64,000 nucleotides of DNA from an uncultured Chitinophagaceae bacterium. GTDB lineage: Bacteria; Bacteroidota; Bacteroidia; Chitinophagales; Chitinophagaceae. Location: the NCBI GenBank assembly GCA_937919945.1, contig CALESY010000153.1, positions 39,252 to 103,251 on the forward strand. The letters are read 5' to 3'. The position numbers were made by a program, and so were the translations under genes. Position 1 is the first letter of the stretch; every line of letters starts with the position of its first letter. Positions 58,534-64,000 of this stretch are shown here, in pieces. Under the pieces are notes generated by a model. It was not told the DNA's origin and made no database searches. It worked only from the letters and a program-made list of their open reading frames with translations.

Positions 58534-60690
58534 TTATAGAGCTTGTGTATTATACTTTATCTTGGCACGCTTCTTCAATGCTTCACCCATTCCGTTACTC
58601 AATGTATTTTTCAATTGCATGATAGCTGAGTATTTTTCCTGCATTGCCATTTCTGCAGCAGTTGCAGGCAATGGTACTGTATATTTATTTACAAGTGTAA
58701 AGTAAACAACGCCATCTTGTCCTTTAAAAGGTGGGCTTACGGTATTTGGCTTTGCCTTGTCAGAGAATACATAACCCAAGAGTTTAGGTTCATAGCCCAA
58801 TGAATTTATAAACAAACTTGCCGCATTGAAAGAGTCCGCTTGTGATAATGTTTGTAGCGATGCTTGTGCTATCCCCTCTATGCTTGTTTGTGACTTATAT
58901 TTTTCAATAAGCTTTTTAGCTTTCTTTTCGTTCTTTACCAGCATCTCTAAAGATGGCCTTATGTTTGCATCCAGCTTCATAATACCAGGCTGTTGTTCCC
59001 CTACATATTTTGCAACTACGAATGATTTGTTGCTGATTGAAAACACACCCGATATATCGCCTTCTTTTGCTTCATAAGCCCATTTTATTATCTCACGGGC
59101 ATTACCAAGGCCTGTTATACTGAAGTCGTTTTCTTTTATGCTTTCTGCTATACGTTTGCTAAAGCCCTCTTTTTTAGTTGCTTCATCAAATGCTTTTGCA
59201 GTATTGTTTTTACCAGCAAACTCTGCGGCTTTATTGTATGTGATGCTATTTGTGTTGTCGCCGGCAGCCAATGCTTTAGTAATGGTAGCAAGCTTCAGCG
59301 CAGGTTGTACTCCTTTTTGTTCAAGTATTTCTATATAGTGATAGCCGCTATAGTTATCGTTACTTACTTTAACTACCTTCTTTTCGCCTGATTTGCCGTC
59401 AAAAATAAAGTCTGCGAACTCTTTAGACAATGTTGCTTTTTGTTGCAATGTAAATGTGTACTCGCCGCCTGTTTGTTTGCTTCCGTCGTCCTGTGAGTAT
59501 TTTTGTACCATTGCAACAAAGTCTGTTCCTGACTTTACAGCGCTTGCAATGCTATCAATTTGTTTTTTAGCAACACTATCTATTGCTACAGGCTGACGAC
59601 CTTCTTCTGTTTTTATAAGAATATGCCTGCACTTTACAGAATCAGGTAATGTTTTTCTGTCAAGTACTTTTGTCATTTTATAATTACCATTTTCGTAGTA
59701 AGGGCCATAAACAGCACCAACACCCAATTTGAAAATTGAATCAGCATATTGTGAGAAGAACGAGTTTTTGTTAACATACGATGGATTGTATTGTTCTTCA
59801 GAGTTTCTATTTACAATGCTCTCTACGTCTATTGTATTTGTAAATTCTGTTTTCAGTGTATTCAGAACACCAAGAGCATTGGCAGTATCTTCTTGCATTG
59901 GTACAAGGTCAAAAGAAATATATTCAATACTTCTGGTTTTATATTCAACGGTATATTGCTTTGCATGTTGCTTCATGTACTCTTTCAGCTCATCATCGCT
60001 TACAGGTGTTTCTTTGTCGTCTATAGACGCGTAAGGTATACGTACAAATTTGATGCTTGCAAATTCTGATTTTTCCTTTGCCTGTCTGTCTGTAATAAAC
60101 TTAGGTATGTATGCTGTTTTTGCAAATAGCATGTTATACTTTTTCAATGCATTGTTTTGCAGCACATAATTTTTTATAGTTTGCCATTCTTCCAATGCTT
60201 TACCACTCGGATCGTATTGAAGTGCTTGCTTTTCAAATTCTTTAACACGCTGCGGATCGAACATTTTTGTTTCGGGATTGGTAAACGCAGGATATTGACG
60301 AACTATTGGATCTGCATTCAAACCATATATTAATTCCTTTTCTTCTTCTTTGGTTGTTTGTATTCCCAATTTCTCGCATTCTTCAGCAATGAGTTGTTGA
60401 TTCACCAAATCTTCCAATGATTGTTGATTCAGCTGGGCTCTCGTATTTTCATCCATAGCACGACCTTTCGAGCTATAGTTATATAGCACTCCGTAGTCTA
60501 TTAGTTTTTGCTCATAGTCTTTACGGTCTATTTTTTCTCCGTTTACTGTAGCAACACTATTATCTCTGCCAAACAAAGAACCCAAAGGCCCGTTCGATGC
60601 ATCCATTAATATAAAACCTACTAATGAAAGGGCTACAAAAAACACCACTACTTTAGCGTACCTATTCCTTATTTTCTGAATTACAGACAT
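58534..60690 (-). CDS. PpiD-like peptidylprolyl isomerase / periplasmic foldase
   Basis: A 718-residue membrane-anchored foldase. One transmembrane helix near residues 12-29 (KVVVFFVALSLVGFILMDAS) is followed by a SurA-N-like chaperone region (VATVNGEKIDRKDYEQKLID). A parvulin-type PPIase domain is visible around residues 350-450 (KCRHILIKTEEGR, GEYTFTLQQKATLSKEFADF). A second, degenerate parvulin-like segment lies near residues 520-620. PpiD assists folding of proteins leaving the Sec translocon. It is the last gene before the AT-rich gap at 60.7-61.2 kb and has its own terminator. Confidence 0.9.
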   Translation of the reverse strand: MSVIQKIRNRYAKVVVFFVALSLVGFILMDASNGPLGSLFGRDNSVATVNGEKIDRKDYEQKLIDYGVLYNYSSKGRAMDENTRAQLNQQSLEDLVNQQLIAEECEKLGIQTTKEEEKELIYGLNADPIVRQYPAFTNPETKMFDPQRVKEFEKQALQYDPSGKALEEWQTIKNYVLQNNALKKYNMLFAKTAYIPKFITDRQAKEKSEFASIKFVRIPYASIDDKETPVSDDELKEYMKQHAKQYTVEYKTRSIEYISFDLVPMQEDTANALGVLNTLKTEFTNTIDVESIVNRNSEEQYNPSYVNKNSFFSQYADSIFKLGVGAVYGPYYENGNYKMTKVLDRKTLPDSVKCRHILIKTEEGRQPVAIDSVAKKQIDSIASAVKSGTDFVAMVQKYSQDDGSKQTGGEYTFTLQQKATLSKEFADFIFDGKSGEKKVVKVSNDNYSGYHYIEILEQKGVQPALKLATITKALAAGDNTNSITYNKAAEFAGKNNTAKAFDEATKKEGFSKRIAESIKENDFSITGLGNAREIIKWAYEAKEGDISGVFSISNKSFVVAKYVGEQQPGIMKLDANIRPSLEMLVKNEKKAKKLIEKYKSQTSIEGIAQASLQTLSQADSFNAASLFINSLGYEPKLLGYVFSDKAKPNTVSPPFKGQDGVVYFTLVNKYTVPLPATAAEMAMQEKYSAIMQLKNTLSNGMGEALKKRAKIKYNTQAL

Positions 60691-61214
60691 ATAACTATAT
60701 ATATTTATTACAGGGACGGCAAATTTATACGAAAATTCGGGATAATAAAGCCGTTTTTGCTTATTGTACTGATATTTCGGGATAAATATAATTAAGCACT
60801 ATATATCTCATTTATTTATTAACCAATTGATAGTCTTTTCTTATTAAATTATTATTGTTATTAGACTATAATGTTAATTCCTGTTGATTACAGATTTATA
60901 AAAGTATAGTGAAGATGGGATAAACTATTTTTCAGTTGTCTGGTATTTATTTATTCTATTTAGTAAGTGAATTTTAAATAGCTATATCAGAAATTAACAA
61001 CAATGTTTTTATCTACTTACTACAATATCCACAACTACATAAAAAATGTGGGTATTCGCTATTATCAATATTATTGACTGGGGATAAGTATTTGATATAA
61101 AGTGGAAGAGTGAAATTCTTTTACTTTGCAATGGGTATTAAGTTTTATTATCCCCATATTCACAGACCTAATTAATAATAATTCTTTTTTTAAAAATTTT
61201 TTTACAATACTATT
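60691..61214. other. AT-rich intergenic region with DnaA-box-like cluster (candidate oriC)
   Basis: A 524-base gap with no gene. The 7-mer TTATCCC occurs five times on either strand (60739-60745, 60779-60785, 60917-60923, 61081-61087, 61148-61154), alongside TATCCACA (61026-61033), its inverted partner TGTGGGTA (61047-61054), TTATCCCCA twice (61079-61087 inverted, 61148-61156) and TATTCACA (61157-61164). These resemble the DnaA box TTATNCACA. An almost pure A/T stretch (61169-61214) follows and could be an unwinding element. A -7-like TAAATTTG (60727-60720, minus) may belong to the PpiD-like gene. Confidence 0.5.
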
Positions 61215-62225
61215 ATGAATGTTGATATCACTGCTGCAAAAGAAAATCTTTTAAAAAGAGGTTATCTGGATTTAGAAATAGATTCCTCACTTGATCTGTT
61301 TGATGAAATAGCCAGACTTAAAAAAGAAAAGAATGCAGTATTGTTAGCACATTACTACCAAGAGCCGGATATACAAGATGTTGCGGATTATATAGGTGAT
61401 AGTTTAGGCCTTGCACAACAGGCTGAAAAAACGGATGCAGATGTTATTGTATTCGCAGGCGTACATTTTATGGCTGAAACCGCTAAAATACTTAACCCAC
61501 GAAAAAAAGTATTATTACCTGATTTGAATGCCGGGTGTTCACTAAGTGATAGTTGTCCGCCACCATTATTCAAAGCCTTTAAAGATAAACATCCGGACCA
61601 CATCGTTATTTCATACATAAACTGCTCTGCAGGCATAAAGGCTCTAAGTGATATTATCTGCACTTCATCTAATGCCAAACAAATCGTAGATAGCCTGCCT
61701 AAGGAGCAGAAAATAATATTTGCACCTGATAAGAATCTGGGTGCTTATATAAATAAAACCACCGGTAGAAATATGGTTTTGTGGAATGGTGCATGTATGG
61801 TACATGAAATATTTTCTTTAGAAAAAATTACCAAACTAAAAGAACGCCATCCGCAAGCTAAAATGATTGCACACCCTGAATGTGAAGAAGCAATATTGTT
61901 ATTAGCTGACTTTATAGGTTCTACTACGCAACTATTAAAATATACTCAGCAAAGTGAGTTTGATAGTTTTATAGTTGCTACCGAAGCAGGTATACTACAC
62001 CAAATGCAGTTGGCATCTCCTGATAAAGTTTTTATTCCGGCACCACCAAACAATGCTTGTGCGTGTAATGATTGTCCGCACATGAAACTCAATACTTTAG
62101 AAAAACTATATCTATGTCTGAAATATGAACAACCGGAAATAATAATGAATGAAGATTTGAGACTAATGGCAAAAAAACCTATCACAAAAATGCTTGAAAT
62201 GAGCAGGGAATTAGGAATAATATAA
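61215..62225 (+). CDS. nadA: Quinolinate synthase
   Basis: A 336-residue iron-sulfur enzyme that condenses iminoaspartate with dihydroxyacetone phosphate to quinolinate in NAD synthesis. NAVLLAHYYQEPDIQDVADY is the signature start. The three 4Fe-4S ligands are Cys108 (NAGCSLSDSC), Cys194 (NGACMVHE) and Cys287 (CNDCPHM). Length and spacing are normal. nadB and nadC are not adjacent. The ATG lies directly after an A/T-rich stretch and its promoter may overlap the candidate origin region. Confidence 0.95.
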   Translation: MNVDITAAKENLLKRGYLDLEIDSSLDLFDEIARLKKEKNAVLLAHYYQEPDIQDVADYIGDSLGLAQQAEKTDADVIVFAGVHFMAETAKILNPRKKVLLPDLNAGCSLSDSCPPPLFKAFKDKHPDHIVISYINCSAGIKALSDIICTSSNAKQIVDSLPKEQKIIFAPDKNLGAYINKTTGRNMVLWNGACMVHEIFSLEKITKLKERHPQAKMIAHPECEEAILLLADFIGSTTQLLKYTQQSEFDSFIVATEAGILHQMQLASPDKVFIPAPPNNACACNDCPHMKLNTLEKLYLCLKYEQPEIIMNEDLRLMAKKPITKMLEMSRELGII

Positions 62226-62304
62226 CAATTTATATTTTGATATATGATTAATTCTTTTAAAAGATGATTTTTTTTTATTAAATTGTTCGTCTTAAATTAA
62301 GCAT

Positions 62305-64000
62305 ATGAGAAGATTTCTATTCAGCTTGCTTGTACCAGTGCTTGCATTATCGGTACAAGCTTACGGGCAAACTAATTTACAAGCAATGGGCCCTCGTTTA
62401 TTGGTTAATTCGCCATCAAGCTTGTCAGGACTTAAAAAGTTTACTTATTCCAGCAGTAGCACTGATGCTGCACAAAGATGGGGTAGAGCTTTAGATTCCG
62501 TTTGGAATAATGTTGAGTTGGTGCGTAGCCAAGATTCTCTAGGATGTGGACAACCTACGAGTGCTAACTACACTAATAAGTGGGTACTGATATGGAGAGG
62601 TTCTTGTCAGTTTGGTGAGAAAGCAAAAGCTGCTCAAGACAGAGGTGCTGCAGGTGTTTTAATCATCAATAATGTACCAGGTGCTGATCCGGTAGGAATG
62701 GCTGCAGGTACTGTTGGTGCGTCTGTAAACATACCGGTACTAATGGTATCCAACCCTGAGGGTTCTGCTATGTGGAGTACATTAGCTAGCCAACAAGTAT
62801 TTATCTCTATTACACGTTGGGGATTCAATAAAACAAACGATCTGGCTATCGTTCCTAAATCCGGCGCTCTAGGGCCTGGTTCTATACCGTTGTCTCAATG
62901 GAAGTCTGGTTCTCCTAATGCGTATAAATTTTATACTGGTGCTTTTATAGCAAATACTGGCACGTCAAACCAGACAAATGTAAAACTGACTTCAGTTATT
63001 ACGTTTACGCCTATCAGCGGTAGCAGTACAGTTGTATATACAGATTCTGTTGTTGTACCAAATATCAATACTACTGATTCTATAATTGAAGCACTGAGTC
63101 CACGCTCTACTTCACTGAACCCCACAGACAGAGGCCGTTATACTATCAAATATAGTATTAGCTATGGCAATACTGATGAGGTTCCGACTGATGATACTGT
63201 TTCTTATTACGTAGATGTTACATCAAATGTATTCTGTAAAGGAAGGTTGGACGCTACAGGTAAACCTTTAGTTACAGGATCAACAAGAGTAAATTCAACT
63301 ACTATTTCTGGATTTTCTTGGGGACCATTATTCTATTTAGCATCTCCTGATACTTTCGTATTACAGGCTGTACAGTTCGCTATCAATGATAATGATACTA
63401 CCAAACATTCTTTAGTAGGTAGTGCTGTTGCTTATGTTATCAAATGGACTGATGGCAGCAATACTAGTGCCGGGGGTAAAGCAGACAACATTATCCAGCC
63501 TGCTGAACTGCAAGTAAAAGGTGCTGCTTTAAAAGAGTTTGGTACTGCAGATTCTAACAATCAGATATTCACAGCATACATAGGTAAAGAAGATGGTACT
63601 GCAGGTACTATACTAAGTGAACCAAATAGTTGGTATTGGGTTGTTGCTGATATGCCCAATACACTGTTTTTAGGTACTGACGGAGAACTCAATTATTACA
63701 ACAGAACAAACGCTGCCAAAAATGCGTCTACACCTGTTGCTGATTTCTGGTGTCCGGGATATTTAGCTCCAAAGGTAGATATGATGAATAACTCAGCTGA
63801 TTCTGTTCGTATGATGCTTTTTGGTGTATCAGGCGGTACACCTAATTCTCACAATATAGATTCTGCAAGCTTCACAGGAGTTAGTGGTACTGTTCCTGCT
63901 ATGGGTTTAGTTATTAGCCCATTCAAAGTTTCTGTTAATAGCGTAAGCACCTCTGGTAATAAGTTTGATTTGTTTCCAAATCCTGCAACATCACGGTTGA
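62305..64000 (+). CDS. PA-domain secreted protein with start of a T9SS type A tail (3' end cut by window)
   Basis: An open frame from ATG to the window end, 565 codons without a stop. A signal peptide (MRRFLFSLLVPVLALSVQAY, then GQ) is followed near residues 75-170 by a protease-associated domain (RGSCQFGEKAKAAQDRGAAG, NIPVLMVSNPEGSAMWSTL). The middle is beta-rich and of no known family. The last visible residues (FDLFPNPATSRL) are the start of a T9SS type A sorting domain, so the protein is nearly complete. PA domains bind substrates next to protease domains, but no catalytic domain is visible. Probably a surface or secreted protein. Confidence 0.85.
   Translation, partial: MRRFLFSLLVPVLALSVQAYGQTNLQAMGPRLLVNSPSSLSGLKKFTYSSSSTDAAQRWGRALDSVWNNVELVRSQDSLGCGQPTSANYTNKWVLIWRGSCQFGEKAKAAQDRGAAGVLIINNVPGADPVGMAAGTVGASVNIPVLMVSNPEGSAMWSTLASQQVFISITRWGFNKTNDLAIVPKSGALGPGSIPLSQWKSGSPNAYKFYTGAFIANTGTSNQTNVKLTSVITFTPISGSSTVVYTDSVVVPNINTTDSIIEALSPRSTSLNPTDRGRYTIKYSISYGNTDEVPTDDTVSYYVDVTSNVFCKGRLDATGKPLVTGSTRVNSTTISGFSWGPLFYLASPDTFVLQAVQFAINDNDTTKHSLVGSAVAYVIKWTDGSNTSAGGKADNIIQPAELQVKGAALKEFGTADSNNQIFTAYIGKEDGTAGTILSEPNSWYWVVADMPNTLFLGTDGELNYYNRTNAAKNASTPVADFWCPGYLAPKVDMMNNSADSVRMMLFGVSGGTPNSHNIDSASFTGVSGTVPAMGLVISPFKVSVNSVSTSGNKFDLFPNPATSRL

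Noticed and set aside
1..64000. tRNA, rRNA or insertion sequences
   Set aside because: No tRNA T-arm context, rRNA core motif, transposase motif or terminal inverted repeats were found in the gaps.

Overview
The window looks like a chromosome segment of a Bacteroidota bacterium, most likely of the Chitinophagales/Chitinophagaceae type. The signs are a giant SprB-repeat protein with a gliding-motility/T9SS type B C-terminus, two proteins with T9SS type A tails, a TonB-dependent receptor, families typical of Bacteroidota (DUF5606, DUF2480, a DUF7033-like deacetylase), -7 boxes of the form TAnnTTTG, and almost no Shine-Dalgarno sequences. Base composition is moderately AT-rich and even, apart from very AT-rich gaps near 43.9 kb and 60.7-61.2 kb. 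I see no insertion sequence, prophage, CRISPR array, tRNA or rRNA.

Layout. 1-6.7 kb: the end of a 2-oxoacid:ferredoxin oxidoreductase alpha subunit, a Tat/lipobox flavin amine oxidase, a TPR protein, a small lipoprotein, a GHL10-type glycosidase and a DUF5606 protein. 6.8-11.3 kb: a 1517-residue SprB-repeat surface protein. 11.6-16.6 kb: five minus-strand surface-glycan genes (flippase, FkbM methyltransferase, second methyltransferase, GT2, GT4). 16.8-30.5 kb: a complete 14-gene nuoA-N operon for respiratory complex I, with a small secreted NTF2-like gene lodged between nuoE and nuoF. 30.7-33.7 kb: scpB, a PDZ-containing M28 aminopeptidase and a 2H-phosphoesterase-like gene. 33.7-39.2 kb: an ABC exporter, a TonB-dependent receptor and a HmuY-like T9SS protein, probably for haem or metal uptake. 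39.3-43.6 kb: asd, a 44-residue membrane protein, an isoaspartyl peptidase and gyrB. 44.1-47.6 kb: a second small glycan locus (GT4 and flippase). 47.6-58.4 kb: mixed housekeeping and envelope genes (aldo/keto reductase, DUF1015, serC, DUF502, PagL-like lipid A deacylase, lutB, a deacetylase-like protein, L,D-transpeptidase, a DtxR/MntR-type regulator, DUF2480). 58.5-64 kb: a PpiD-like foldase, an AT-rich gap, nadA, and a PA-domain T9SS protein cut by the window end.

How the genes fit together. The nuo operon builds the proton-pumping NADH dehydrogenase. The envelope theme is strong: T9SS cargo, glycan export and modification, lipid A and peptidoglycan enzymes, a periplasmic foldase and a metal/haem receptor. 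Several convergent gene pairs abut or overlap at their stop codons. The observations most worth following are a cluster of DnaA-box-like motifs in the 60.7-61.2 kb gap (candidate replication origin), a family of TTTTGAATTTTGACTT-type spacers repeated inside the nuo operon, and the extra secreted gene inside that operon.
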